64,000 bases of DNA from Flavobacterium arcticum (GCF_003344925.1 NZ_CP031188.1:2649001-2713000); one strand, 5' to 3'. Shown: positions 37,318-46,236, numbered from the stretch's first letter. Program-made: numbers and translations. The notes: a model not told the origin generated them from the letters alone.

Positions 37318-37340
37318 ATTTCTCATTTTATTAGGATAGC

Positions 37341-37348
37341 CAAATATA
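37341..37348 (-). promoter_or_regulatory. -7 promoter box for the TPR operon (TATATTTG on the minus strand)
   Basis: Exact TAnnTTTG match on the minus strand, 15-24 bases upstream of the two candidate start codons. Confidence 0.55.
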
Positions 37349-37413
37349 TCAATTCTTATTTGTATTTAACGGATGTTTTACTGGTTTTAGTATTCCTTTA
37401 ATAAATTTAGCAA

Positions 37414-37436
37414 TAGTAGTATTAACGTTACTACTA
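37414..37436. promoter_or_regulatory. Inverted repeat in the TPR / ftsE divergent gap
   Basis: Eight-base arms TAGTAGTA (37414-37421) and TACTACTA (37429-37436) flank a 7-base centre, midway between the divergent genes. It could be a regulator site or a small hairpin. Confidence 0.35.
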
Positions 37437-37504
37437 GCTATAAAATAAAATTTTGAATACAGCCGTTATCTTACTACTTTTACCAAACTAAATTAACCAT
37501 AATC

Positions 37505-38188
37505 ATGTCTCAGCCCGTACTATCGTTACAAGATGTTACCATATATCAAGATAATAATGCCGTACTTACTAATATAAGCCTAGAGGTCAATCATGGCGAG
37601 TTTATATACATTATCGGGAAAACCGGTACGGGAAAGAGTAGTTTTATGAAAACGCTTTATGGCGACCTTCCGCTAAAACAGGGTAAAGGGACTTTTGTAG
37701 ATTATGATCTTGCAAAGCTAAGAGAACGTGATATACCCTATTTACGCCGAAAAATAGGTATTGTATTCCAAGACTTCAAACTGCTTCCTGATAGAAATGT
37801 ATTTGATAACTTGCTGTTTGTGCTAAAAGCTACAGGATGGAGCGAAAAGCGCGAAATGGAGGTAAAAATAAATGAAGTACTAGATAAAGTAGGTATGAAA
37901 ACCGCTGTGCATAAAATGCCGCATCAAGTATCAGGTGGTGAGCAACAAAGAATTGCTGTAGCGCGCGCTTTGCTTAATGACCCCGAGGTTATTATTGCCG
38001 ATGAGCCTACTGGTAACCTAGACCCACAAACAAGCGTAGAGGTAATGCAACTGCTAAGGGAAATAAACCAAAATGGTAAAACCATTATTATGGCTACGCA
38101 TGATTATGCTTTGCTTATGAAATTCCCTTCTAAAACACTAAAATGCGATGGAGGTACACTTTTCGAAGTAGTGCAGCGCACTGTATAA
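37505..38188 (+). CDS. ftsE: Cell-division ABC ATPase FtsE
   Basis: FtsE is the ATPase of the FtsEX complex, which controls peptidoglycan hydrolases at the division site. The 227-residue protein has Walker A GKTGTGKS (38-45), the signature VSGGEQQRIAVARAL starting at residue 142, Walker B IIADEP (163-168) and the switch histidine in MATHDYALL. The segment KIGIVFQDFKLLPDRNVFDN is typical of FtsE. The FtsX permease is not adjacent; instead a GT-C transferase gene starts 11 bases after the stop, so ftsE appears to be co-transcribed with glycan genes. Confidence 0.9.
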   Translation: MSQPVLSLQDVTIYQDNNAVLTNISLEVNHGEFIYIIGKTGTGKSSFMKTLYGDLPLKQGKGTFVDYDLAKLRERDIPYLRRKIGIVFQDFKLLPDRNVFDNLLFVLKATGWSEKREMEVKINEVLDKVGMKTAVHKMPHQVSGGEQQRIAVARALLNDPEVIIADEPTGNLDPQTSVEVMQLLREINQNGKTIIMATHDYALLMKFPSKTLKCDGGTLFEVVQRTV

Positions 38189-38199
38189 ATTAACCATTA

Positions 38200-39525
38200 A
38201 TGACGTTTAAAAACATTAAAAAATCCCTTACAGGAAGACCTATAACCACTATCGTTTTATTTGGTATTCTTGTACGATTACTTCTAGTAGCCCTATATTG
38301 GCATGTTACTATTTTCCCCGACTCAAGTGACTATATACAATTATCTGAGCAGCTTATAAAACTGGATCTTACGGAGCATAATGGTATTCGTACTCTAGGT
38401 TACCCTCTTTTGCTATTTCTTGCAAATAATTACTTTCCTACTGTAGTATTTATACAGTTTATAATAGGTATTATTACATCTATATATTTATACAAAATAA
38501 TGCTACTGCTCAATTTCAGGAAAAATATAGCGCTTATAGTAACACTTATAGTAAGTAGTTTTATACATTCTTTATTTTATGAAACTAATATATTAACAGA
38601 GACGCTAACACTATTTTTTATAGCACTCATATTCTATACTACTCTTAAAATATTTTTCTATAAAAACACTTGGAAACACTTATTGATATTAGGCTTTCTG
38701 CTTGGCTATCTCGTGCTAATAAAACCTTTTTATGTATTTCTCCCCTTTTTAATTTATGGGCTATATACACTAAAAGATTTCAGGTTTAATAGAATAATTA
38801 ATCGTACGATGATTATTCTTGTTTTCCCTATAATTGCCTTATTATCTTGCTGCTACATGAACTATATAAATAGTGGTAAATTTGTTTCTACTTCAATATA
38901 TGGCTTCTATTCAGCCCAAAACTGTGTATATTATGCTGAAAAAGGACCTGAAGAATATTCCGACATAATTAACGTCTATGTAAAACATCGTGAGGAAGTA
39001 ATTAAAAACGAAGAGGATGTAGCCATGACGATATGGAGTGCTAAAGAGGAAATGCATGAAAAAACGGGGCTTAATCTTATTGAATTATCTGATAGACTAA
39101 ATGATTATGGTAAAACTACAATTATTCAAAACCCTCTAAATTACTTTAAACAGGTATTGCTTTCATGGCGTGAATTTTGGAAGAATTCTATCTATTGGAG
39201 TTATGAATCTTTTAATTTTAAATATGCTAACAAAGCATGTATAGCGGTATGGTACTTAGATAGTTTTATATTGCAAATAGTAAAAATACTTTTTTTATTG
39301 ATTATTCCTTATCACTTGTTCCTCTATATAAAAAACAGGAAAATGACTCCCGAATTTATTATTGTGGTATTTGTGTTTGCTACATCTTTAATGCAGGCTC
39401 TAGTCACTTTCGGGACAAATTCACGATATAGTTATCCTTTCGAATTTTTGATGGTTATCGCTTTACTACTTACTTTTAGACCTTTTATAGAAAAAATTAT
39501 CAAACAGCCGTTGTTAAAAACTTAA
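38200..39525 (+). CDS. GT-C type (GT39/ArnT-like) polytopic glycosyltransferase
   Basis: A 441-residue membrane protein with about ten to eleven hydrophobic helices. It resembles GT-C enzymes that use polyprenyl-phosphate sugars: the first extracytoplasmic loop carries an acidic motif, FPDSSDYIQL (about residues 39-48), followed by RTLGYPLLLF, as in GT39/GT83-like families. Such enzymes transfer sugars to lipid, glycan or protein at the outer face of the inner membrane. It starts 11 bases after ftsE and is followed by a GT2 gene after 9 bases. Acceptor and sugar cannot be inferred. Confidence 0.7.
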   Translation: MTFKNIKKSLTGRPITTIVLFGILVRLLLVALYWHVTIFPDSSDYIQLSEQLIKLDLTEHNGIRTLGYPLLLFLANNYFPTVVFIQFIIGIITSIYLYKIMLLLNFRKNIALIVTLIVSSFIHSLFYETNILTETLTLFFIALIFYTTLKIFFYKNTWKHLLILGFLLGYLVLIKPFYVFLPFLIYGLYTLKDFRFNRIINRTMIILVFPIIALLSCCYMNYINSGKFVSTSIYGFYSAQNCVYYAEKGPEEYSDIINVYVKHREEVIKNEEDVAMTIWSAKEEMHEKTGLNLIELSDRLNDYGKTTIIQNPLNYFKQVLLSWREFWKNSIYWSYESFNFKYANKACIAVWYLDSFILQIVKILFLLIIPYHLFLYIKNRKMTPEFIIVVFVFATSLMQALVTFGTNSRYSYPFEFLMVIALLLTFRPFIEKIIKQPLLKT

Positions 39526-39534
39526 AATAATTTA

Positions 39535-40419
39535 ATGCTATCTATACTTATACCTACCTATAACTATAATGTACTACCCATGGTAGAGCAACTGCATAGG
39601 CAAGCCGATAGTTTAGGTATAATATATGAAATAATAATATTTGATGATGCCTCACCAGATGCAGTCGCGAAAGCTGAAAATGAAAAAATAAACAGTTTAG
39701 CATATTGCAAGTATGAAGTATTACCTAAAAATATTGGTCGTAGTGCCATACGTAACCTATTGGCAAAAACAGCAAAATTTGATTGGTTGCTTTTTCTGGA
39801 TGCCGACACTATACCTGCCACCGATTGTTTAATAAAAAATTATCTTCCTCACCTAAATGGTACCGATAAAATTGTATATGGGGGTATAAAGTATCAGGAA
39901 GATAAACCAAAAGCAGATAAATTACTACGCTGGGAGTATGGTAACGAACGTGAAGCTATACCTGCCGAGGATAGAAACAAAACCCCTTACCTAAGCCTGC
40001 TAACACTAAATTTTGCTGTAAAAAAATCAATTTTTGATAAAGTGAAATTTAATGAAACTATACCAAATTTAAGACATGAGGACACATTGTTTTCCTATGA
40101 CTTAAAGCAGGAAAATGTTGTTGTAGAACACATCGACAATAACGTATATCACTTAGGACTTGATACGAGTACTATATTCATTGAAAAATCAAAAGAAGCT
40201 GTAGTAGGTTTAAAATATCTTTTAGATAATAAGCTATTAGAAAAAGACTATATACGAATAGCTAAAGTGTATTATACTCTTAAAAAATGGAGATTAAATG
40301 GAGTAGCTGCCTATTTATATACAGTTTCAAAAAACACGTTAAAAAAGAACTTTACAAGCACACACCCTTCTATGTTTTTATTTGACATATACAGGCTATG
40401 TTATCTCTGTACACTTTAA
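39535..40419 (+). CDS. GT2-family glycosyltransferase
   Basis: A 294-residue GT-A fold enzyme. The N-terminus begins directly with the first strand (ILIPTYNYN), the nucleotide-binding IIFDDASPD follows (about 36-44), and the metal-binding DADT motif sits at about residues 89-92 (LFLDADTIP). The acceptor side includes LRHEDTLFSYDL with an ED motif. It is the last gene of the ftsE operon; its stop codon overlaps that of the convergent GT4 gene (40416). Probably adds one sugar to a surface glycan in the cytoplasm. Confidence 0.88.
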   Translation: MLSILIPTYNYNVLPMVEQLHRQADSLGIIYEIIIFDDASPDAVAKAENEKINSLAYCKYEVLPKNIGRSAIRNLLAKTAKFDWLLFLDADTIPATDCLIKNYLPHLNGTDKIVYGGIKYQEDKPKADKLLRWEYGNEREAIPAEDRNKTPYLSLLTLNFAVKKSIFDKVKFNETIPNLRHEDTLFSYDLKQENVVVEHIDNNVYHLGLDTSTIFIEKSKEAVVGLKYLLDNKLLEKDYIRIAKVYYTLKKWRLNGVAAYLYTVSKNTLKKNFTSTHPSMFLFDIYRLCYLCTL

Positions 40420-41519
40420 TTTTTCACCAGACTTTTAAAGAGGTTATCCCACTTTTCCATAATAGGCTCAATAGCAAAATTTTTTGCTTTTTGTTTTGCA
40501 TTCCTGCCTATTTCCTTACGAAGCTCCTCATCTTCAATGAGTTTCCCCACTGCTGACACAAAGGCTTTAACATCACCATCTTTAATTAAGAAACCATCTT
40601 TTCCATTTGTTATAATGTCTTTCGGTCCTACAGGACAATCAAATGCAACAGAAGGCACACCACAAGCAGCAGCTTCTAATAGTACCATTCCAAAGCCTTC
40701 ATAGCGCGAAGCCATCAAACATCCGGAAGCATTGCGATATACCGATTCAATATCAGCTACAGGGTTATAAAAATTAATCCCTGTTGTGATACCTTGCTTT
40801 TTTGCCATGCTCATAATATCATAGGCAGAATTACTACTTCCGTAAATATCAAGTTGCCAGTCCGGATACTTCTCAACAATACGCTTCCATATTACAAAAA
40901 GCCTGTCATATCCTTTCTGATAATCATGACGCCCTATAGAGATCAATCTTTTACTTTGTAAATCAGCAGATTTATCTGTTATAAGCCATAAAGGATTAGG
41001 GATTACTTCTACGTTTTTGCTCTCCCACTCTTGTGCACCATCTGTTGTTACTGCTATAAACTTATGATAACGCTTGGCACAAAAGTCCATAAAAATTGAC
41101 TTTATATTATCTTTAAAAAGGCTTGCTAATCTAGACTTATCGGGCTTTTCCTTTTTATATTTTGTGACATGACGTTCGTAAACAAGAGGTAACTTTCTTT
41201 TTATTATAAATGGCAGTAAGAAACTTTTAAGCCCGTTATCGCACATTATAACAACATCAGGAGTGATTTCTGTTACAGCTTCATTAATGAGTTTCTTATA
41301 TGATATATAATAAGACAATGTATTACTCTTTATAGGAGCTATAGTATGAAGTTTTATTCCTTCATGTATTTTATAATGAATTGGGACATCTACAGGATTC
41401 GTAATAAGTATATGTATATCATAACTATAATGTTCAGCCAAATATCCTGATTTAAGCAGAAGTATTCGCTCCATACCACCTGCACCGCTAATATTTGTTA
41501 TAATATAGAGTAATTTCAT
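40416..41519 (-). CDS. GT4-family glycosyltransferase
   Basis: A 367-residue GT-B enzyme with the retaining GT4 donor-site pattern EGFGMVLLEAAACGVPSVAF (the E-x7-E motif, about residues 281-289) and the Gly-rich N-terminal loop GAGGMER near residue 13. SIGRHDYQKGYDRL marks the start of the C-terminal Rossmann domain. The start codon overlaps the stop of the fdtA-like gene (ATGA). It is the last gene of a three-gene minus-strand unit GT2 - fdtA - GT4, so it probably acts on the same glycan that carries the FdtA-derived sugar. Confidence 0.9.
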   Translation of the reverse strand: MKLLYIITNISGAGGMERILLLKSGYLAEHYSYDIHILITNPVDVPIHYKIHEGIKLHTIAPIKSNTLSYYISYKKLINEAVTEITPDVVIMCDNGLKSFLLPFIIKRKLPLVYERHVTKYKKEKPDKSRLASLFKDNIKSIFMDFCAKRYHKFIAVTTDGAQEWESKNVEVIPNPLWLITDKSADLQSKRLISIGRHDYQKGYDRLFVIWKRIVEKYPDWQLDIYGSSNSAYDIMSMAKKQGITTGINFYNPVADIESVYRNASGCLMASRYEGFGMVLLEAAACGVPSVAFDCPVGPKDIITNGKDGFLIKDGDVKAFVSAVGKLIEDEELRKEIGRNAKQKAKNFAIEPIMEKWDNLFKSLVKN

Positions 41520-41923
41520 TTTTTTGATTCTAGGAAAGCATCAAAATCTCTTATATAATCAGCTTCTTTAAAAACATCTGAAGCAATAACTAGACAAACT
41601 GCCCCCGATGAAAAATTTTTAAGCTCTCGCCAAATACCTGGCACTATTAAAAGTCCACTTCTAGCAGTATTAAGATTAAAAACAACCTCATCATTACCGT
41701 CGTGTAATATTACATCAAAACTTCCGCTTACAGCAATTAAAAACTGTTTCAGGTTTTTATGTGCATGTCCGCCACGTTCTGCCCCTCCTGGAATATCATA
41801 AAGGTAATACACTCTTTTAATATCAAAAGGTATAGTATCACCCTCAATTACTGACAGGTTCCCTCTTGGGTCTTCTACACGTGGGAGTTCTATTAATTTT
41901 ATTTCTTGTATTGTGGTCTTCAT
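41516..41923 (-). CDS. FdtA/QdtA-type dTDP-sugar 3,4-ketoisomerase (cupin)
   Basis: A 135-residue one-domain cupin. In this family the enzyme shifts the keto group of dTDP-4-keto-6-deoxyglucose from C4 to C3, ahead of amination to 3-amino-3,6-dideoxy sugars. The active-site pattern RGGHAHKNLKQ carries His53 and His55, matching the two catalytic histidines of FdtA. RGNLSVIE near residue 20 and GIWRELKNFSSGAVCLV later are also typical. RmlA, RmlB and the partner aminotransferase (FdtB) are not in the window. It overlaps its neighbours by four bases on both sides. Confidence 0.85.
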   Translation of the reverse strand: MKTTIQEIKLIELPRVEDPRGNLSVIEGDTIPFDIKRVYYLYDIPGGAERGGHAHKNLKQFLIAVSGSFDVILHDGNDEVVFNLNTARSGLLIVPGIWRELKNFSSGAVCLVIASDVFKEADYIRDFDAFLESKK

Positions 41924-42741
41924 TTAATATTTAAAAAATCTTTTCGTCCATCAATAGCAGCTCGTATTGCTTTATGAACTTGGTTTATTTTAATTTTATG
42001 TTGTTTCAACTCAAATAGTATTTTCAAAAATACCCATAATAAGTAGTTTCCAGCATAAAGTGCAGTAAAAAGTGCTCCTTGAACGTAATACTTATTGCTC
42101 AAATCTATTTTTGTATGAGTTGTATCATTTTCATGAGTTACTATAACCTTGGGTTCCATAACTATTTTTAGCTTATTTTTATAAAGCCTATCAATAAATA
42201 TAGCCTCCTCTCCCATCTCAAATTTTGCCCCTAGCCCAAACATTTCGTTAAAACGAATATTATATTTATCGATTACTGGCTTATTAAGTACCATTTCTAT
42301 CGACATGATATTTAAACGATCTGTAGCCTTTAAGTCTATTTTTCTATGCTCTGGGTATTTTTTATACAACTTACCCAACTTAGTTTCTACCCTAAAGCTT
42401 ATCAAAGCTGCATCAGGTTCTGCATTAAATGTATTAAGTATATTCTTTTCAAAATCTTCTTTAAACTCAACATCATCATCTACTATAACGCATAATTTAC
42501 TATCCACATTGTCTAATGCTAAATTTCTGCTTTTAGAAAGTCCTTTTTCAAATACATTTATAATCTTTACTGTAATATAATTAGAGATAATAATATTATC
42601 AGGAGTAGTTTGATTAACAATCAAGATATTGAAATCAGAATAATGGGTAAACGGAAACATTGGGATTAAAAAATCAGTACTGTTTCTATTCATGGTGGCT
42701 ACGAGTAGCGTTATATCCGATTTTTTAAATTCGACTTGCAA
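41920..42741 (-). CDS. GT2-family glycosyltransferase
   Basis: About 273 residues. The open frame extends to 42762, but an exact -7 box covers 42760-42767, so transcription would begin inside that extension. The TTG at 42741 is the first start that keeps the first strand (DITLLVATMNRN) and gives a short leader; the ATG within MNRN would delete it. The donor site is VIVDDDVEF (about 84-92 of the short form), then an acceptor part with LGAKFEMGEEAIFIDRLYK. It leads the unit GT2 - fdtA-like - GT4. GT-A fold assignment is sure; the start is inferred. Confidence 0.82.
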   Translation of the reverse strand: MQVEFKKSDITLLVATMNRNSTDFLIPMFPFTHYSDFNILIVNQTTPDNIIISNYITVKIINVFEKGLSKSRNLALDNVDSKLCVIVDDDVEFKEDFEKNILNTFNAEPDAALISFRVETKLGKLYKKYPEHRKIDLKATDRLNIMSIEMVLNKPVIDKYNIRFNEMFGLGAKFEMGEEAIFIDRLYKNKLKIVMEPKVIVTHENDTTHTKIDLSNKYYVQGALFTALYAGNYLLWVFLKILFELKQHKIKINQVHKAIRAAIDGRKDFLNIK

Positions 42742-42759
42742 AATGTTTATATATTTACA

Positions 42760-42767
42760 CAAATATA
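42760..42767 (-). promoter_or_regulatory. -7 promoter box (TATATTTG on the minus strand) for the GT2-fdtA-GT4 unit
   Basis: Exact TAnnTTTG match on the minus strand. It overlaps the upstream limit of the GT2 open frame and argues for the TTG start at 42741. Confidence 0.5.
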
Positions 42768-42786
42768 AAAATTTACCTGCTTCCGA

Positions 42787-43938
42787 ATGAAAATACTTTT
42801 AGTTGGCGAATATAGTAGACTACACAACTCACTAAAAGAAGGGCTTATTGTACTAGGTCATGAGGTAACCATTATTGGGTCTGGCGACGATTTTAAAAAA
42901 TATAATGTTGACCATACTATTTTCCCAAAATATTTTAAAAAAAATAGTATTGCTCAGTTTGTAAAAAAAGTCACATACAGAATTACAGGTATTAATCTCG
43001 AAATGACTGAACAAGGTATACGCTTTTATAAACTACTTCCTATACTTAAAGACTACGACCATGTACAACTAATTAACTCAGATGCATTAGAAACACATCC
43101 TTGGTTAGCTAAAAAATTATACAAAAAACTACTTGAACAAAATAAGAAAGTGAGTCTTTTAATATGTGGAGATGATACTCCTGTAATGGACTATAACTTA
43201 AAAAATGAATTGAAATACTCTGTATTATCGCCTTATCTTGAAGATAGAAAATTAAAAAATCTGTTTCAATATTCTCTTAAGTATACTACTAACAGTTATA
43301 GAAAACTATTTAAGTGGGTTGAAGGGCACTCTAATGTATTAATAACATCTGACCTTGATTATGAAATACCTATGCAGCGCATGGGCTATACAACTCATTT
43401 TATACCAAACCCAATAAACACCGATAAAATTAAACACAACCAAAGCAATTCTAAAAAAAAGGATAAGATTATTATATTTCTAGGAATTAACCGATTGAGT
43501 TATATTAAAAAGGGAATTAATTTTTTTGAAGAAGCACTAGAAGTAATTAAAGATAAATACAATGACAAAGTAGAAATAGTAGTCACCGAGAATGTACCTT
43601 ATGCCGAGTATATCCAACTATATGACCGTGCTGATATACTACTCGACCAAGTATATGGTTATGATCAAGGATATAATGCACTAGAGGCTATGGCAAAAGG
43701 CAAGGTAGTATTTACAGGTGCAGAAACTGAATTCATTGAACACTATACTTTAACTAAGCCCGTTGCTATTAATGCACTACCAAACACGCAGACCATAGTA
43801 AAAGAGCTATCTTACCTGATTGAAAACCCGACAGAAATTACTGAAATTAGCAAAAGAGCGCGCATATTTATTGAAAATGAGCATAATTATATTAAAATTG
43901 CACAAAAATATCTCGACACTTGGAAAAAGAGTACATGA
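42787..43938 (+). CDS. GT4-like glycosyltransferase
   Basis: A 383-residue GT-B fold protein. The N-terminus starts with the strand KILLVGEYS and the C-terminal domain begins near IIFLGINRLSYIKKG (about 229-243). The donor region reads DQGYNALEAMAKGKVVF, which keeps the second Glu of the E-x7-E pattern; the first is replaced (VYGYDQGYNALE), so it may differ in mechanism or donor. It is the first gene of the plus-strand unit GT4 - GT2 - GT-C, overlapping the next gene by ATGA. It is divergent from the GT2-fdtA-GT4 unit, 45 bases apart. Confidence 0.82.
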   Translation: MKILLVGEYSRLHNSLKEGLIVLGHEVTIIGSGDDFKKYNVDHTIFPKYFKKNSIAQFVKKVTYRITGINLEMTEQGIRFYKLLPILKDYDHVQLINSDALETHPWLAKKLYKKLLEQNKKVSLLICGDDTPVMDYNLKNELKYSVLSPYLEDRKLKNLFQYSLKYTTNSYRKLFKWVEGHSNVLITSDLDYEIPMQRMGYTTHFIPNPINTDKIKHNQSNSKKKDKIIIFLGINRLSYIKKGINFFEEALEVIKDKYNDKVEIVVTENVPYAEYIQLYDRADILLDQVYGYDQGYNALEAMAKGKVVFTGAETEFIEHYTLTKPVAINALPNTQTIVKELSYLIENPTEITEISKRARIFIENEHNYIKIAQKYLDTWKKST

Positions 43939-44654
43939 AAAAAATTTCTATAATAATACCAGCTTATAATGAAGCTGCTACCATACATCTTATTTTAAAT
44001 AAAATAAAAGAGGTTATACTACTAAATAATCTTAGTAAAGAAATAATTTTAGTAAATGATAGCTCTACAGATGCCACCGAAGAACGCATTGCTGAATATA
44101 TTGTTGCAAACCCTGAAATGGGAATAACATATATAAAGCATGATGAAAACAAAGGTAAAGGAGCTGCGTTAAGTACTGGTATAAAAAATGCTACAGGAGA
44201 TATTGTTGTTATTCAGGATGCCGATCTTGAGTATGATCCTGAAGAATATAATATATTACTAAAACCAATACTTGAAGGGCATGCTGATGTGGTATATGGC
44301 TCACGGTTTATGGGAGGAAAACCGCACCGTATTCTTTTCTTTTGGCACACCATAGGCAATCACTTTCTCACTTTTACATCAAATATGTTTACAAATCTAA
44401 ACCTTACTGACATGGAAACATGTTACAAAATGTTTAGAAGTGAGATTATTAAAAACATAAACTTACGCGAAAACAGGTTTGGATTTGAGCCCGAAGTTAC
44501 TGCCAAAATAAGCCGCATAAAAGGAATTAGAATATATGAAGTAGGTATATCTTACTACGGGCGCACCTATGCAGAAGGTAAAAAAATCAACTGGAAAGAT
44601 GGATTTAGAGCACTATACTGTATTATGAAATATGGATTTTTCAAATTAAAATAA
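43935..44654 (+). CDS. Dolichyl-phosphate mannosyltransferase-like GT2 enzyme
   Basis: About 239 residues, closest in pattern to DPM1/polyprenyl-phosphate glycosyltransferases: SIIIPAYNEA at the start, EIILVNDSSTD, the donor-site QDADLEYDP (about 90-98), YGSRF and DMETCYKMF. No C-terminal membrane helices are present, as in the soluble DPM1 type. The ATG at 43935 overlaps the preceding stop (ATGA) and is preferred over the TTG at 43920. Such enzymes load a sugar on polyprenyl phosphate; the GT-C transferase encoded next would be the natural user of that lipid-linked sugar. Confidence 0.9.
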   Translation: MKKISIIIPAYNEAATIHLILNKIKEVILLNNLSKEIILVNDSSTDATEERIAEYIVANPEMGITYIKHDENKGKGAALSTGIKNATGDIVVIQDADLEYDPEEYNILLKPILEGHADVVYGSRFMGGKPHRILFFWHTIGNHFLTFTSNMFTNLNLTDMETCYKMFRSEIIKNINLRENRFGFEPEVTAKISRIKGIRIYEVGISYYGRTYAEGKKINWKDGFRALYCIMKYGFFKLK

Positions 44655-44659
44655 ATATT

Positions 44660-46192
44660 TTGCAACAGCTAGAAAAATATATCCCAAAACTATTATTTAT
44701 TACCATTATAATAGTAACGTTAACTAAACTTAGCCTCATAGGCGAAGGGTTTATGGCATTTCCTGATGAATCGCGCTACATCCCTTCTGGAGAAGTACTA
44801 GAGAGCCTTGCTCATTTCGATATTAAAGGGGCTGCTGCTAACCTTAATGCTACACAAGGTAGACCTGGTGAAACATTCATTAAAATAATACCTTCGGCAG
44901 TTCAATATACTTCTGCTGAGCTTTTAGGTATGGAAACCTACGAAAGCGCGAACTCTTACCCCTTATTTCTTTTCAACTTTATCATTTACTGCCTCCTACT
45001 AATATTGCTATACAAAATAGCTATATTGCTGTTAAAAGATAGGGTTTTAGCTTTATTTAGCGTATTACTATACTGTTGTCTTATTAACAGCTATATTTAT
45101 ATGCGACACACCTTGCCTTATGATTGTAGTTTATTGATAATGGGGTTTGCTTTACTACAGGTATTAAAAGCAACTATAAATAATGATTTCGATGTGAAAA
45201 AGATGCTCTTCTTAGGGTTTACAGCATTCTTTGGCTATGTAATATATCCTGGTTATGTACTCTTATTTGGGCTTGTATTTATTATATTGATGATAAATAG
45301 ACTTACGAAAGAAAACTTATTATCTCGTATCAAGTATGCAGTATTTTATGGAATAGGCAGTGTTATTTGTTTATTACTCTTTGAAGTTATTGCACGTATT
45401 GGTAACACATCCTACATACAAGACTCTATTACATTGTCTAAAACTATAACACAAGGTGATTTTAAAGAAAGTTTTAGCTTCCTGTTTAAGTACCTATATC
45501 ATGTAGAGTATATAAATGGTATCTTACTTATCATTGGGCTAATTGTATTTATTAGTACCTTACTTTATAATATTTTTAAACGCAAAGCACTAACAAGCAT
45601 TCATAAGCTTTTTATAGTAACTGCGCTATTATTCCTGTTGTATGCAAGCGCTGGTTATTTCTTTCATAAAATGATATGGTATGGTAGGTTACTACATCAA
45701 TTCATATTTATACTAACACTAATCACAGCATATTCTTTTGGTTATTTATCACAAAATATAAAGTACAAAAACTTAGTTATTAGCTGTATATCGTGCATCG
45801 CTATGATGACTTTTACTTTAAATATTATAGAATATAAAAGCTATGCTTACCCTAAAGATATTGTATGGAAAATTGAAAATACAACATCTTACAATGATTT
45901 GATAGAAGTATGTGAGCATGATGATAGCTGGAGTATTATGGCTTATATAAATTCTAAGCATAAACCAGTAGTAACGGCTGATAATATTGTTTTGATAAAT
46001 GGCTGCTATTTTTATCCATTAGAACATATTGAGTCATATAATCCTTTTATAGCTAATGATAATGAAAAACTAATTTTGGTTAAACCACATTTTATAAACT
46101 ATAAAGCATACCAATATGAAGGATATAATATAATTGAAAGACAAAATATTGACTCTCTTAAGCTAAAAATTAAAGTATATACTACTAAATAA
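44660..46192 (+). CDS. GT-C type polytopic glycosyltransferase
   Basis: A 510-residue membrane protein with about eleven hydrophobic helices and a C-terminal soluble part (about 415-510). The first loop carries the acidic motif FPDESRYIP (about residues 33-41), the place where GT-C enzymes hold the catalytic Asp/Glu. The start is TTG, 5 bases after the preceding stop; no ATG lies before the first helix, so TTG appears real. The previous gene would supply its polyprenyl-phosphate sugar. A bidirectional terminator overlaps the stop. Confidence 0.75.
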   Translation: MQQLEKYIPKLLFITIIIVTLTKLSLIGEGFMAFPDESRYIPSGEVLESLAHFDIKGAAANLNATQGRPGETFIKIIPSAVQYTSAELLGMETYESANSYPLFLFNFIIYCLLLILLYKIAILLLKDRVLALFSVLLYCCLINSYIYMRHTLPYDCSLLIMGFALLQVLKATINNDFDVKKMLFLGFTAFFGYVIYPGYVLLFGLVFIILMINRLTKENLLSRIKYAVFYGIGSVICLLLFEVIARIGNTSYIQDSITLSKTITQGDFKESFSFLFKYLYHVEYINGILLIIGLIVFISTLLYNIFKRKALTSIHKLFIVTALLFLLYASAGYFFHKMIWYGRLLHQFIFILTLITAYSFGYLSQNIKYKNLVISCISCIAMMTFTLNIIEYKSYAYPKDIVWKIENTTSYNDLIEVCEHDDSWSIMAYINSKHKPVVTADNIVLINGCYFYPLEHIESYNPFIANDNEKLILVKPHFINYKAYQYEGYNIIERQNIDSLKLKIKVYTTK

Positions 46193-46219
46193 AAAAGTCG
46201 GCATTATGCCGACTTTTTT
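46191..46219. terminator. Bidirectional terminator between the GT-C and subtilase genes
   Basis: Two 14-base arms (46191-46204 and 46206-46219) with A6/T6 ends and a GTCGGCAT core; the left arm begins inside the GT-C stop codon. Confidence 0.8.
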
Positions 46220-46236
46220 ATTTAGCTAATGGTAAC

